Of a stretch of DNA of 32,307 bases, positions 15,412-24,647 are shown piece after piece. A program made the translations under genes and the position numbers. The notes beneath the pieces are model-generated. The model had not been told where the DNA came from and made no database searches. It saw only the letters and a list, made by a program, of their open reading frames with translations. The first letter of the stretch is position 1. Every line of letters begins with the position of its first letter. Origin of the DNA: Cytophagales bacterium (GTDB lineage Bacteria > Bacteroidota > Bacteroidia > Cytophagales > CCMP332); assembly GCA_028279065.1 (NCBI GenBank), contig JANQSY010000029.1, forward strand, positions 1-32,307, given 5' to 3'.

Positions 15412-17963
15412 TTCTGCTCCTTTTTGGGCTCTTCCTTTTTCTTCTTTTTCTTGACCTTGAAGGTGATCTCTTCCTTGCTTGCAGGAAAATCAGCCACGAT
15501 GGCATCTCCCTCTTTCAGGTCCCCCTGAAGGATCTCCTCAGCTAAAGGATCTTCCAGATACTTTTGAATAGCCCTGTTCAAGGGCCTGGCCCCAAACTGC
15601 GGGTCGAATCCTTTTTCCGATAGGTAATCCTTGGCTTTTTGAGTAACCTGGAGATCAAAACCCATTGCCGTAACTCTTTCAAAAAGCTTGGCAAGAGCAT
15701 TGTCAATGATCTTGAAAATATGCTCTTTTTCAAGAGAATTAAATACGATGACATCGTCCAGCCTGTTCAGGAATTCTGGCGAAAACGTGTTCTTCAATGC
15801 TTTTTGGATTGTACCCTTGATGATCTCATCCTGGTTATCCTGCCTTGACTGGGTGTTAAATCCGATTCCCATACCAAAATCCTTGAGATCCCTTACCCCT
15901 ATGTTGGAGGTCATTATGATAACGGAATTCCTGAAATCAACTCTTCTTCCTAAGCCATCGGTCAATACCCCATCATCAAGCACTTGCAAAAGAATATTGA
16001 ACACATCCGGATGGGCTTTCTCAATCTCATCCAACAGGACAACGGAATATGGCTTTCTCCTGACTTTCTCAGTTAGTTGGCCTCCCTCCTCATATCCAAC
16101 ATATCCAGGAGGAGCTCCCACCAATCTGGAAACAGAGAATTTTTCCATGTATTCGCTCATATCCACCCTTACAAGGGAATCCTCCTTGTCGAAAAGATAG
16201 GTAGCCAAAACCTTGGCCATTTCGGTCTTACCAACCCCGGTAGGTCCGAGGAACACGAATGATCCAATTGGTTTTCTGGGATCTTTTAATCCAACCCTTG
16301 TCCTTTGAATAGCCTTGGTAAGTTTTGAAATAGCTTCATCCTGCCCAATAACAAATTTGGCCAGCTCCTGAGACATGTTCTTGAGCTTTTCAGTTTCGTT
16401 CTCGGCAATCCTTTTTGTAGGAATGCCGGTCATCATAGCCACTACTTCGGAAACATTTTCCTCGTCAACCAGGTATCTTTTCTTCCTGGTTTCCTCTTCC
16501 CAGAGGCCTTTTTCGTGATCCAATTGTTCCAGAAGTTTCTTTTCTTTATCCCGAAGCTTTGCAGCTTCCTCGTACTTCTGGCTCTTTACAACGTTATTCT
16601 TGTCTTTCTTGACATTCTCAATAGCCTCCTCAAGTTTGATGACATTATCAGGAACATGAATATTCCTCAAATGCACCCTTGAACCGGCTTCATCCAAAAC
16701 ATCAATTGCCTTATCGGGGAGGTACCTATCGCTGATATAACGATCCGACAAGGTCACACAAGCCTCGATGGCTTCATCCGAAAAGGTCACATTATGGTGA
16801 TCTTCATACTTGCCTTTAATGTTGTTCAGGATCTCAATGGTTTCCTCAGGAGTAGTTGAATCAACCATTACGATCTGGAATCTTCTGGCCAGGGCACCAT
16901 CCTTTTCAATGTACTGCCTGTACTCATCGAGAGTGGTAGCTCCAATGCATTGGATCTCACCCCTTGCAAGGGCTGGTTTGAACATGTTTGAGGCATCCAA
17001 CGATCCGCTTGCCCCTCCGGCACCAACAATGGTATGCAATTCATCGATGAACAAAATGACATTGGTAGCCTTTTCCAGTTCATTCATGACAGCCTTCATC
17101 CTTTCCTCAAACTGTCCACGATACTTTGTTCCAGCTACCAGGGAAGCGAGGTCCAGTGTAACCACTCTTTTACCAAAAAGTACCCTGGAAACTTTCTTCT
17201 GTATGATCTTGAGCGCAAGTCCTTCAGCTATCGCGGTCTTACCCACACCTGGTTCACCGATCAAAACAGGGTTGTTTTTCTTTCTGCGGCTAAGGATCTG
17301 GGCAACCCTTTCAATCTCTTTTTCCCGCCCCACAATTGGGTCCAGCTTATCCTGCTCTGCAAGTTTTGTGAGGTCCCTACCGAAATTATCCAGGACCGGG
17401 GTCTTTGACTTCTCCGCGGGTGCGGCTTTTCCGCCTCCTTCCTTTGAGCCCCCTCCGGAACCAAATAGTTTTCCGGAATCCTCATCACTGTCCTCGGTGT
17501 CAGAAGAACTTTCTGCTACAGGATTTTGAAGGTGATACTCCAACAACTCTTTTACGACATCATAGTTGACATCGAACTTGGATAGGATCTGAGTCGAAAT
17601 ATTATCGTCGTCTCTTAGGATCGACAATAATAAGTGCTCAGTGCCAATGACCTCGGATTTAAAGATCTTGGCCTCCAGATAGGTGATTTTTAATACCTTT
17701 TCGGATTGCCTGGTCAGGGGGATGTTGGATAGGTTTTTAACATTATGAGTGGCGGTTCCCATAGTCGCCTGCTCTATGCTCAACCTTAGTTCCTCGAGGG
17801 AAACTCCGAGTTTCTTTAACAAGGAAATGGCCATGCCTTCTCCTTCCCTGATCATGCCCAATAAAAGGTGCTCAGTGCCTATATAATCGTGCCCAAGCCT
17901 AAGTGCTTCTTCACGACTTAGGGAAATAACTTCTTTGACTCTATCTGAAAATTTGGCTTCCAA
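15408..17963 (-). CDS. clpC: ATP-dependent Clp protease ATPase subunit ClpC
   Basis: A Hsp100 unfoldase of 851 residues that feeds substrates to ClpP. Domains in order: two Clp_N repeats (about 4-140), a low-complexity S/D/G linker (150-190), AAA+ D1 with Walker A GEPGVGKT at 236-243 and Walker B LFIDE at 304-308, a UVR-containing middle domain (about 440-500), AAA+ D2 with Walker A GPTGVGKT at 573-580 and Walker B LLDE at 643-646, and a D2-small domain ending in a Lys/Glu-rich tail. The ClpP-docking tripeptide I-G-F is at 700-702. The start is TTG (17963), giving MEAKFSDRVKEVISLSREEA, the usual ClpC N-terminus; no ATG or GTG is available just upstream. Confidence 0.96.
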   Translation of the reverse strand: MEAKFSDRVKEVISLSREEALRLGHDYIGTEHLLLGMIREGEGMAISLLKKLGVSLEELRLSIEQATMGTATHNVKNLSNIPLTRQSEKVLKITYLEAKIFKSEVIGTEHLLLSILRDDDNISTQILSKFDVNYDVVKELLEYHLQNPVAESSSDTEDSDEDSGKLFGSGGGSKEGGGKAAPAEKSKTPVLDNFGRDLTKLAEQDKLDPIVGREKEIERVAQILSRRKKNNPVLIGEPGVGKTAIAEGLALKIIQKKVSRVLFGKRVVTLDLASLVAGTKYRGQFEERMKAVMNELEKATNVILFIDELHTIVGAGGASGSLDASNMFKPALARGEIQCIGATTLDEYRQYIEKDGALARRFQIVMVDSTTPEETIEILNNIKGKYEDHHNVTFSDEAIEACVTLSDRYISDRYLPDKAIDVLDEAGSRVHLRNIHVPDNVIKLEEAIENVKKDKNNVVKSQKYEEAAKLRDKEKKLLEQLDHEKGLWEEETRKKRYLVDEENVSEVVAMMTGIPTKRIAENETEKLKNMSQELAKFVIGQDEAISKLTKAIQRTRVGLKDPRKPIGSFVFLGPTGVGKTEMAKVLATYLFDKEDSLVRVDMSEYMEKFSVSRLVGAPPGYVGYEEGGQLTEKVRRKPYSVVLLDEIEKAHPDVFNILLQVLDDGVLTDGLGRRVDFRNSVIIMTSNIGVRDLKDFGMGIGFNTQSRQDNQDEIIKGTIQKALKNTFSPEFLNRLDDVIVFNSLEKEHIFKIIDNALAKLFERVTAMGFDLQVTQKAKDYLSEKGFDPQFGARPLNRAIQKYLEDPLAEEILQGDLKEGDAIVADFPASKEEITFKVKKKKKKEEPKKEQN

Positions 17964-17982
17964 AATATACCTATGGTCCTTC

Positions 17983-17991
17983 GTAAAACTA
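17983..17991 (-). promoter_or_regulatory. Candidate -7 box of clpC
   Basis: On the minus strand TAGTTTTAC matches TAnnTTTGC except for G to A, 19 bp before the TTG start of clpC. No CtsR-type heptamer repeat or CIRCE element was seen in the 59-bp gap to the upstream wbqC-like gene. Confidence 0.3.
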
Positions 17992-18022
17992 ATTCTTTTT
18001 TCAAGCCGGAGGTTACCTCAAC

Positions 18023-18688
18023 TCAAAAATTCTTTCCACAAAAACCCTCAAAATCACCCATTTGTTCACTTATTGAGGATAAATGGGAAATTCCGTCCGG
18101 CCCTTGACATAAAACAAGGTCAAGTACTCCTACATCGTCCGCAAAACCTTTGCCAAAAAGTTGGGGGTATGAATAGTCAAATCTCGATTCCCCATTTCCT
18201 TTCGATGGGATCAAATCAAGGAGCTTTTCTTCCTTACACGCAATAAGATCCGGATCGGTTGGTAGACCTGACAGAAGTTCCGGTTTTGACCGGATCCTGA
18301 GTATCCTTAATGCAAGAAGGATCAATCTGAAATTTAACTGTACCAATGACAAAGATCGATCGGAATAGAGCTTCTCAAGCTCCTCCTGAACAAATGGAAA
18401 GTAAGCGGATTTCCCATAGTTTGAATTAAGAAACCTAAAATGGTCTCTACCCCAGTTACCCTTAGGGTCGAGCTTAATACGAGAGTAAATAGCGTTTTGC
18501 TCTGGTTTCCGGATGGAAACAAAAAGGTCTTTCACGCCCTGGGAAGAAAGCATTCTGGTTCTCGATCTCATTGTACCCCTTTTAAAGATCTCAAGGTCAT
18601 CGAAAACCACTTCATAACCCTGAAAAAAAGGCACAAAAAGCAAGGGGTGTGGGTTGTAGTATAAGGGAAGCAGGACCTTTTGATTCAT
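18023..18688 (-). CDS. WbqC-family protein
   Basis: A 221-residue protein matching WbqC-like proteins: N-terminal L-L-P-L-Y-Y-N-P-H-P-L-L-F, then V-V-F-D-D-L-E and an R-S-R-T-R-M-L motif, I-K-L-D-P-K-G-N-W-G-R-D-H-F-R-F-L-N-S-N-Y-G (the family's W-x2-x-H-x2-S/L-x3-Y region) and a helix with LNFRLILLALRIL. WbqC homologues are found in O-antigen gene clusters and are widespread in Bacteroidota, but the enzymatic role is unproven. It has no signal peptide. It lies 59 bp upstream of clpC on the same strand and is divergent from the GWxTD gene. Confidence 0.8.
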   Translation of the reverse strand: MNQKVLLPLYYNPHPLLFVPFFQGYEVVFDDLEIFKRGTMRSRTRMLSSQGVKDLFVSIRKPEQNAIYSRIKLDPKGNWGRDHFRFLNSNYGKSAYFPFVQEELEKLYSDRSLSLVQLNFRLILLALRILRIRSKPELLSGLPTDPDLIACKEEKLLDLIPSKGNGESRFDYSYPQLFGKGFADDVGVLDLVLCQGPDGISHLSSISEQMGDFEGFCGKNF

Positions 18689-18729
18689 GGGAAAGCTGAA
18701 TTTAAAAAGGTATATTTTTGTTGTAATAT

Positions 18730-18738
18730 TGTTTTTGC
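18730..18738 (+). promoter_or_regulatory. Candidate -7 box of the GWxTD gene
   Basis: TGTTTTTGC, one mismatch from TAnnTTTGC, ends 12 bp before the ATG at 18751. A second exact TAnnTTTG (TATTTTTG) lies at 18713-18720. Either would give a very short leader. Confidence 0.35.
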
Positions 18739-18750
18739 CAAAAATAACCC

Positions 18751-20247
18751 ATGAAGTTTCCAGGCGCCCATTACATATTCACCTTTCTACTTTTCCTGGG
18801 AGGATCCTCGATCGCCAAGCAGCTTTCGGCCACCTTTGATTTTTGCAATTTCAGAGCTACGGATTCTACCGGGGTCTTCGAATATTACCTGAGTTTTGAT
18901 GGAAGATCGGTCCATTATGTTTTTTCTCCCGAAGGGTATTACCAAAGTAATATCAATGTAGTTGTTAAGGTTCTCGATGAAGACAACGTGATCTTTGTGG
19001 ACAAGTATGGGGTCACTTCCCCTCCCATCTATGATACAACTGAATTTGGCAGTGAATTTCTGGTACAGAACAGGATCAAGCTTCCTAACGGGAATTATAA
19101 ATTTTCTCTGGAGGCTGAGGATGCACGGAACAGCAAGGATGATGATCCTCTTAGTTTGATGATCCCGATTGAGGTGGGCTATACCGGCCTGACGCTTCAG
19201 ATCAGCGACGTACAAACATTAAAATCTTTTGATAAGTCTGATGGAACCGGACCAGATGATAAATCCGGATTTACCCTGATCAGCCGAAACTCCAACTACT
19301 TCGCTGGAGCAGATGACTTCTATAATTTCTATGGAGAGATCTACAATTCGAGCAAAGTCCTGGGGGATAAGGAACCCTTCATGGCTGTCTTCACGGTCAA
19401 ACATGCCCAGGACCTCTCAGTTATTGAAGGTGCAGGCAGTTTTGCAAAATTCAACGCCGATCTGGTAAATCCCATACTTGGGTCCATTGATCTTTCCAAG
19501 GTACCTACCGGATATTATTATTTTGATGTAGAGGTTAGGAACAAGGAAAATAAATCTTTGGCCAGCAAGAGGAAATTCTTTCGCCGGGTAAATCCCAATA
19601 TGAAGGAAGAAGAAAAAGAATTTGATCCAAACTCTATTGAAGCCGGATGCGAGATCGCTGATGTAGTCGATAGGAGGAATCTTGATTACCTGCTTAATGG
19701 GCTTATGCCAATGGCAATAGCGAATGAGAATGATTTCATAGATGCTGTGGTTGCTAGTGGAACTGAAGAGCAAAAGGTGAAGTACTTGTGCTATTTCTTT
19801 GAAAAACGCGCCACCCAAGAGAGGCCTGCCCTAGCCCAATACCTTGAATTCAAAGATCGATTGGAACTGGCAGAGAAAAAATACTCAACCCAGACTATGC
19901 CGGGATATCAGACAGAAAGAGGCAGGGTGGTCATTCAATATGGAAAACCAAACAGGATTGATGATGAGTTTAGTGACCCGACTAGACAGGCCACGAATAA
20001 TGCTTATATGCCCTATGAGATCTGGACCTATTACAAGGTAGAATCACCAATTCCTCAAACCAATATCCAGTTTGTGTTTGCTCAGGTAAGCCGGGCAAAT
20101 TATAACTATGTGATGGTCCATTCCAATGCAGTTGGAGAAAGATCAAACCCAAATTGGAAACAGGATATAAAAGCCAGGTTTATCATTGATGATGATCCTG
20201 CAGACTTTGCTCCTCCTTCCCAACTGAACGACCCTACCAATCAATAA
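18751..20247 (+). CDS. GWxTD domain exported protein
   Basis: A 498-residue exported protein with a signal peptide (about 1-22). The first ~280 residues are beta-rich, Ig-like in character. The C-terminal ~140 residues form the GWxTD domain: M-P-G-Y-Q-T-E-R-G-R-V-V-I-Q-Y-G-K-P-N-R-I near residue 385-405, then Y-E-I-W-T-Y-Y and a strand with QFVFAQVS. The domain occurs widely in Bacteroidota and a few other phyla, with no proven function. The GWxTD motif itself is not intact: the residues before GYQTERGRVV differ from the classical G-W-x-T-D, but the downstream domain pattern is clear. It converges on tsaC with an 11-bp gap and no terminator. Confidence 0.82.
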   Translation: MKFPGAHYIFTFLLFLGGSSIAKQLSATFDFCNFRATDSTGVFEYYLSFDGRSVHYVFSPEGYYQSNINVVVKVLDEDNVIFVDKYGVTSPPIYDTTEFGSEFLVQNRIKLPNGNYKFSLEAEDARNSKDDDPLSLMIPIEVGYTGLTLQISDVQTLKSFDKSDGTGPDDKSGFTLISRNSNYFAGADDFYNFYGEIYNSSKVLGDKEPFMAVFTVKHAQDLSVIEGAGSFAKFNADLVNPILGSIDLSKVPTGYYYFDVEVRNKENKSLASKRKFFRRVNPNMKEEEKEFDPNSIEAGCEIADVVDRRNLDYLLNGLMPMAIANENDFIDAVVASGTEEQKVKYLCYFFEKRATQERPALAQYLEFKDRLELAEKKYSTQTMPGYQTERGRVVIQYGKPNRIDDEFSDPTRQATNNAYMPYEIWTYYKVESPIPQTNIQFVFAQVSRANYNYVMVHSNAVGERSNPNWKQDIKARFIIDDDPADFAPPSQLNDPTNQ

Positions 20248-20258
20248 TTCATCCAAGA

Positions 20259-20882
20259 TCAGAGGGTGATCTCTCCCAGGCCATCACGAATCACTTCTGG
20301 TTCCAGGCCCGTGCAATCGATCACCGTTGATGGCACATTATGACCAAAACCTCCGTCAATAATAATATCGGCTGTACTTTGGTACTTTAATCTTATCTCT
20401 TCGGGATCAGTTGGATAGGTGAGAATTTCATCATCGGATTTAAGTGTGGTAGATATGACCGGATTGCCAAGTTCGCGTACCATGCTTCTGGCTATCTCGT
20501 TATTCGGAATCCTGATCCCAACTGTCTTCTTTTTTGCCTCAAGGATCTTTGGAACATTGGATGAAGCTTCCAGAATAAAGGTGAAAGGACCTGGAAGGTA
20601 ATGCTTCATCATCTTAAAAACCTGGTTATCGATCCTTTTAACATAATTTGAAATATGGCTTAAATCATTACAGATAAAGGACAGATTAAGGTTTTTGGAC
20701 TTAAGCCCAAGAATTTGGACCAGTCTGGTCACGGCCTTCTTATTATAGATATCGCAGCCAATTCCATAAATGGTATCGGTAGGATAAATGACTATGCCTC
20801 CTTTGCTGAGCACAGTGACGACCTTTTCTATCTTCCTGGCCTCAGGGTTTTGTGGATGGATCTTTAAATACTCTGCTGCCAT
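20259..20882 (-). CDS. tsaC: L-threonylcarbamoyladenylate synthase (TsaC/Sua5 family)
   Basis: Makes threonylcarbamoyl-AMP from threonine, bicarbonate and ATP for the t6A37 modification of ANN-decoding tRNAs. The chosen 207-residue form starts at the ATG at 20882 (MAAEYLKIHPQNPEARKIEK) and carries the YrdC domain: I-V-I-Y-P-T-D-T-I-Y-G-I-G-C-D, then L-P-G-P-F-T-F-I-L, V-G-I-R-I-P-N, G-N-P-V-I-S-T-T and a terminal V-I-R-D-G-L-G-E-I. The frame is open to 20957, but those extra 25 residues would lie over the intrinsic terminator of the upstream gene and do not fit the family, so they are excluded. There is no Sua5 C-terminal domain. Confidence 0.9.
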   Translation of the reverse strand: MAAEYLKIHPQNPEARKIEKVVTVLSKGGIVIYPTDTIYGIGCDIYNKKAVTRLVQILGLKSKNLNLSFICNDLSHISNYVKRIDNQVFKMMKHYLPGPFTFILEASSNVPKILEAKKKTVGIRIPNNEIARSMVRELGNPVISTTLKSDDEILTYPTDPEEIRLKYQSTADIIIDGGFGHNVPSTVIDCTGLEPEVIRDGLGEITL

Positions 20883-20936
20883 AGTTTTCTCTACAACAAA
20901 GACTTTGGAAAGAGCCAAAATGTCAAATTGAAAGCG

Positions 20937-20974
20937 AAAAAAAAACCCTGGGCCCAATTCAAATGGGCCCAGGG
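20937..20974 (-). terminator. Intrinsic terminator of the T9SS cargo gene
   Basis: Read on the minus strand: a perfect 11-bp stem, CCCTGGGCCCA with TGGGCCCAGGG, a 7-nt loop, then nine T residues (plus-strand A9 at 20937-20945). It begins 27 bp after the stop of the 1170-residue secreted protein and separates that gene from tsaC. Confidence 0.9.
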
Positions 20975-21000
20975 CTATTCAAAGGGGGTTACCCCAATAA

Positions 21001-24000
21001 CTATTTGATCATAGTGATCTTTCTAGTTTGGATATTTCCTTCCCCTACAACTTTTAGCAAGTAGTTTCCTGAGGATAGTTCACCAAGATCAAACTGATTG
21101 TGTACCGCATTTATATCAGCTTCGAACATGAGGTTGCCTATCATATCCAATACCTGGATCCTTTGGTAATCACCTTTCTCGACCCTCACGTTAAGCAATC
21201 CAGTTGAAGGAACAGGATAGATCTTTACATCCTGGGTAAATGTTCCTTTCAGTCCTGTAATCAAGGTCAGATCCGTAGACCTTCTTGGAAGAAGCTGGTA
21301 ACCTTCATCAAAAGGTGAAGAAAGGTCAAATTGACCACCAATACCAACAATTTCGTAGGGAAAGCCATCCATCGGCTCAGCCGCTGTGAATAGATCGCAA
21401 TCATTATCAATTCTAACTTCGAATGTATCGGTATTAGTGGTGAGTGAAACAAAGCGAACATTGAATCCTGATCCACCAGAACCCCAGTCTCCCTCTGAAA
21501 CATAAGTACCTTGCCTAACAACAAGGTTTGATTCGGAGAACTCATCAAGTGTGGTAACAGAAACCGGGGATTTCAAAGGATTGCCCTGGCTGAGAAGAAC
21601 CACTGAATCAGGAACGATCTCGGTAAGACCAGCAAATTGAGCAATTGTTCCTATCACCCGTACTTCATCTCCCTCGGTAGGAAAATAACCCAAGCTGTCC
21701 GTTGTGAATACCTGAATACCATCATCATTATTATTAGGATCGATAAGGGTTACGGATAAACCATTTGGTAGCCTAAAATTCTCTCCATAAACAATGCCCA
21801 CCAACTTACAAATCACACCCAGGGAATCAGCCTCAAAGTTTGAGTCCAGACCGATAACATCACCTATGGAATAGGTGGGAATATTTGGCGGTGGGGGAAT
21901 AAATGGAATAATGTGGGTGGAGTCCATGGGCAGGATCTGGTAGCCGTCATCCCATGGGGAACCACTTCCATCAAACTGTCCTCCAACACCTATCACGTCA
22001 AAAACCCCAACAGGAGCAGCCATGTCGGAAACATTAACATCCGAATCAGCTCTCAAGTCGAAGGTATCCGTCCCATTTGTAATCTGAGCTGTAAAGCTTT
22101 GGCCAGTCACCCATTGGGCTGGATCGACAAGGGTAACCCCGTTTATCCTGACATAACGGCTTTCAGTGCTTTCGTCCAGATCAGTTACCACTATTGGCGC
22201 TGGAACATTCGCGCCTGTAGAAACTAAGACCATGGAATCCGGATTAAATTGCGACAAGCCATTAAAATGTGATATGACTCCGATAATTTTAACCGAATCG
22301 CCTTCGGTCACCATATAAGGGGGCGAAAACCCACCACCCTTGAAAACGGAAATTCCCCCCGTTCCATCATCGAAACTGAAAGCATTATTTGAGGAAGAAT
22401 TGCCCTGGAGATCCACCCCAAGAACTACACCTGATGCCGAACAATAAACTCCGATCGAATCAGCTATACCGTCCGTGTCATTTCCTCTGATGGTGGCGAT
22501 GCTATAATGGGGAATATCATCGTTCAATATTGTAAGGGTGAAAACTGTATCAATTCCATAATCTGCATTTCCCATTAGATTCCTAAGGGAAAGGATTACC
22601 GTTCTATCGGGATTTGGAACAGAATTATCAATAATTGTAATGGGTAGCCAAAAACTATCCATCAACCCCGCGCTAAATGCTAATGTGGTATCATTGAAAT
22701 TAAAGTCTGTTCCAGGAATGGCTGTTCCACCTGTATGATTTACTTCTATTGTGGATGGACTACTAAAGGTATCTGCAGCCACCACAAGTACAAGGTAAGA
22801 TCCAGAGGATTCAGTTGCTGAAGCCGATGGCCCTGCAAAAGAAATAGCCTCTCCTGCAACCGATAGGATCTCCAAATCGGTAAACCTGGATGGGAATATC
22901 TGATAACCGGAAAAATGGGGAGAAGAACCATCAAATTGACTGCCTATTCCAACAACATTGAACAAACCTGTAGGTATAAACTCCCCATTCCAGTCATTCT
23001 CATAATTCCGGTCGATCCTTAAAGTGAAGGTATCCATTTGAACTGTCTGGATGGAATAATTTGTACCACTTCCAGCTATGGCAAATGTGTCTCCTGGAGT
23101 TATCCCAAGGAATCTGCAACTATCCAGACGGATGTATCTGCCTTCAGTATATTCATTAATGGTATCCATTTTCTCTGCTATAAATAGAGGGTTCCCGGAG
23201 GAATGCAATACCATGGAGTCAGGGTCCATTTCAATTACACCACTGCTAAAGTTGATCGATCCCCAAACAGTAAAATGGTCTCCTTCTGCCGGAGAAAATC
23301 CCGGGGATGGATTTCCCTCAAGCCAAATCCCTGCACTTCCATCCTGAAATGCAAATTCAACATCGAAGAAACCCTGATCAGGATTGTGTATAATACCCGA
23401 AAGCTGGCATACAACACCAGTTGAATCAGCTACACCATTTGCATCAACTCCTTTTACATCGCTAATCAAATAAGCGGGAATTGAGCTTCCACATGCCCTG
23501 GCATTATGAATCCCAAGGTGGCTGTAGGTGTTTTGTGGATATACATACCATTGGTTTTGTACTACTGAGTTCCATGAGGTATCGCCAACGTTTATGTCGG
23601 GTCCCCGCACGAGAGTATGATCCCTGGTGGTTCCAACAACCCCATTAATACCGGTGACAGGCCAGCTTGAGCCAGGGTCAAACCCGGGGGTCCCAAAAAC
23701 ATCAATTGTATCACCAGTAACCGTATTTGCGATAATAAAAGCATCATCTCCATTGAAGTGAGCAACACTTGGAAAGGGAAAGGCGGTATCAGCAACATTC
23801 AAAATAGCTGAATCAGCCTGGTCTGCCGCGAAAACAAAAACGTCATTCGAGGCTAAAGTTCCTTGTGGGAGGAAGGTGTTTGTGAAAGATCCACCATTAC
23901 CAACTAAATAGATAGCATAATTGCTGAGGTTAACTGCCGAACCTGTTGGATTATAGATTTCAACAGCCTTATTGTTGCTTGAGCCTTCGATGTATTCGGA

Positions 24001-24513
24001 AATGAAGATATCAGCACACTCTGCTGGACCAGCCGAAGTAGGAGACCAAAACGAAACACCGAAATCTGTGCCCGCTCCGGTGAAATTATAAGGCTCTGGC
24101 CCGGATACGAATGTTCCTGCCGACCAAATTCCCTTGGACGCAGCAACAGACTCCCTTCCATTTCCCCCACTTCCAAACTGCATGAAATCCATCATGTTAG
24201 CCGTGTCTGCAAATCCTCCGGAGGCTGTATAAAGACCAAAATCAGCCCCATTTCCACCTGGATCTATGCTCCTCGTAAGAGTAACGGATGCTCCGGCTAC
24301 CAGATTGGTTGATCCACTAATAACTGTTAATCCGCTCAAAGTCGAATAGCTGATCTCCGTGCATACTCTGAGCGGGGATACATCGACCGTGGAAGCTCCG
24401 AAATTTTTTAAAGTGAATTCATTGGCGGTAGGATTGACCGAGACAATCCGGATTTGGCCAAAGCCGATCGAACATGTCAATAGCAAGGCCCATAGGAAGT
24501 AGTACTTTTTCAT
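21001..24513 (-). CDS. Secreted T9SS cargo protein with lamin-tail and repeated beta domains
   Basis: A 1170-residue exported protein. Signal peptide 1-19 (cleavage before Q-I-R-I). A first beta domain (20-165) and a lamin-tail domain (about 167-335) with ISEYIEGSSNNKAVEIYNPTG. Three homologous modules of about 200 residues then occur near 348-550, 670-868 and 881-1086. Each opens Y-x-I-x-D/T-V/I-x-G-x-D and D-S-x-G-V-x-C-x-x-x-G, passes D-P/N-P-D-S-M/V-V-L, and ends V-G-I/V-G-G/S-Q-F-D-x-S-x-P-x-x-x-G-Y-Q. A Calx-beta-like domain (about 552-666) separates modules one and two. The last ~80 residues (from VKIYPVPSTG) are a type A T9SS sorting domain. Related lamin-tail proteins include secreted nucleases, but no catalytic domain is visible here, so a structural or adhesive role is more likely. 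Confidence 0.88.
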   Translation of the reverse strand: MKKYYFLWALLLTCSIGFGQIRIVSVNPTANEFTLKNFGASTVDVSPLRVCTEISYSTLSGLTVISGSTNLVAGASVTLTRSIDPGGNGADFGLYTASGGFADTANMMDFMQFGSGGNGRESVAASKGIWSAGTFVSGPEPYNFTGAGTDFGVSFWSPTSAGPAECADIFISEYIEGSSNNKAVEIYNPTGSAVNLSNYAIYLVGNGGSFTNTFLPQGTLASNDVFVFAADQADSAILNVADTAFPFPSVAHFNGDDAFIIANTVTGDTIDVFGTPGFDPGSSWPVTGINGVVGTTRDHTLVRGPDINVGDTSWNSVVQNQWYVYPQNTYSHLGIHNARACGSSIPAYLISDVKGVDANGVADSTGVVCQLSGIIHNPDQGFFDVEFAFQDGSAGIWLEGNPSPGFSPAEGDHFTVWGSINFSSGVIEMDPDSMVLHSSGNPLFIAEKMDTINEYTEGRYIRLDSCRFLGITPGDTFAIAGSGTNYSIQTVQMDTFTLRIDRNYENDWNGEFIPTGLFNVVGIGSQFDGSSPHFSGYQIFPSRFTDLEILSVAGEAISFAGPSASATESSGSYLVLVVAADTFSSPSTIEVNHTGGTAIPGTDFNFNDTTLAFSAGLMDSFWLPITIIDNSVPNPDRTVILSLRNLMGNADYGIDTVFTLTILNDDIPHYSIATIRGNDTDGIADSIGVYCSASGVVLGVDLQGNSSSNNAFSFDDGTGGISVFKGGGFSPPYMVTEGDSVKIIGVISHFNGLSQFNPDSMVLVSTGANVPAPIVVTDLDESTESRYVRINGVTLVDPAQWVTGQSFTAQITNGTDTFDLRADSDVNVSDMAAPVGVFDVIGVGGQFDGSGSPWDDGYQILPMDSTHIIPFIPPPPNIPTYSIGDVIGLDSNFEADSLGVICKLVGIVYGENFRLPNGLSVTLIDPNNNDDGIQVFTTDSLGYFPTEGDEVRVIGTIAQFAGLTEIVPDSVVLLSQGNPLKSPVSVTTLDEFSESNLVVRQGTYVSEGDWGSGGSGFNVRFVSLTTNTDTFEVRIDNDCDLFTAAEPMDGFPYEIVGIGGQFDLSSPFDEGYQLLPRRSTDLTLITGLKGTFTQDVKIYPVPSTGLLNVRVEKGDYQRIQVLDMIGNLMFEADINAVHNQFDLGELSSGNYLLKVVGEGNIQTRKITMIK

Positions 24514-24543
24514 AGATCTTTAATGTTTTGCTGTTTTTACGGG

Positions 24544-24552
24544 GCAAACCTA
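24544..24552 (-). promoter_or_regulatory. -7 promoter box of the T9SS cargo gene
   Basis: On the minus strand TAGGTTTGC matches TAnnTTTGC exactly, 30 bp before the ATG at 24513. It lies in the divergent gap with mltG. Confidence 0.55.
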
Positions 24553-24623
24553 CTAAGGCCAGGGGGTGAATTGCCCGGTGTAATATTAAGGAATTGTAAA
24601 CCTTTTTTCTCCCAATAAGGCTC

Positions 24624-24632
24624 TACTTTTGC
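24624..24632 (+). promoter_or_regulatory. -7 promoter box of mltG
   Basis: TACTTTTGC matches TAnnTTTGC exactly and ends 15 bp before the mltG ATG, giving a predicted leader of roughly 10-12 nt. The nearest upstream TTG is 27 bp away, too far for a standard -33 element. Confidence 0.55.
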
Positions 24633-24647
24633 GACATCAAGAATTCA

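Noticed and set aside
16810-17529. 239-codon open frame antisense to clpC
   Set aside because: A shadow of a strongly coding strand; its serine- and proline-rich translation matches no family and clpC is certain.
17964-18022. CtsR or CIRCE heat-shock operator before clpC
   Set aside because: The 59-bp gap has no tandem heptamer or 9-bp inverted repeat; only a -7-like box is present.
20883-20957. 25-residue N-terminal extension of the TsaC/Sua5 protein
   Set aside because: It would be encoded across the intrinsic terminator of the upstream gene and does not resemble YrdC-domain proteins; the ATG at 20882 fits better.
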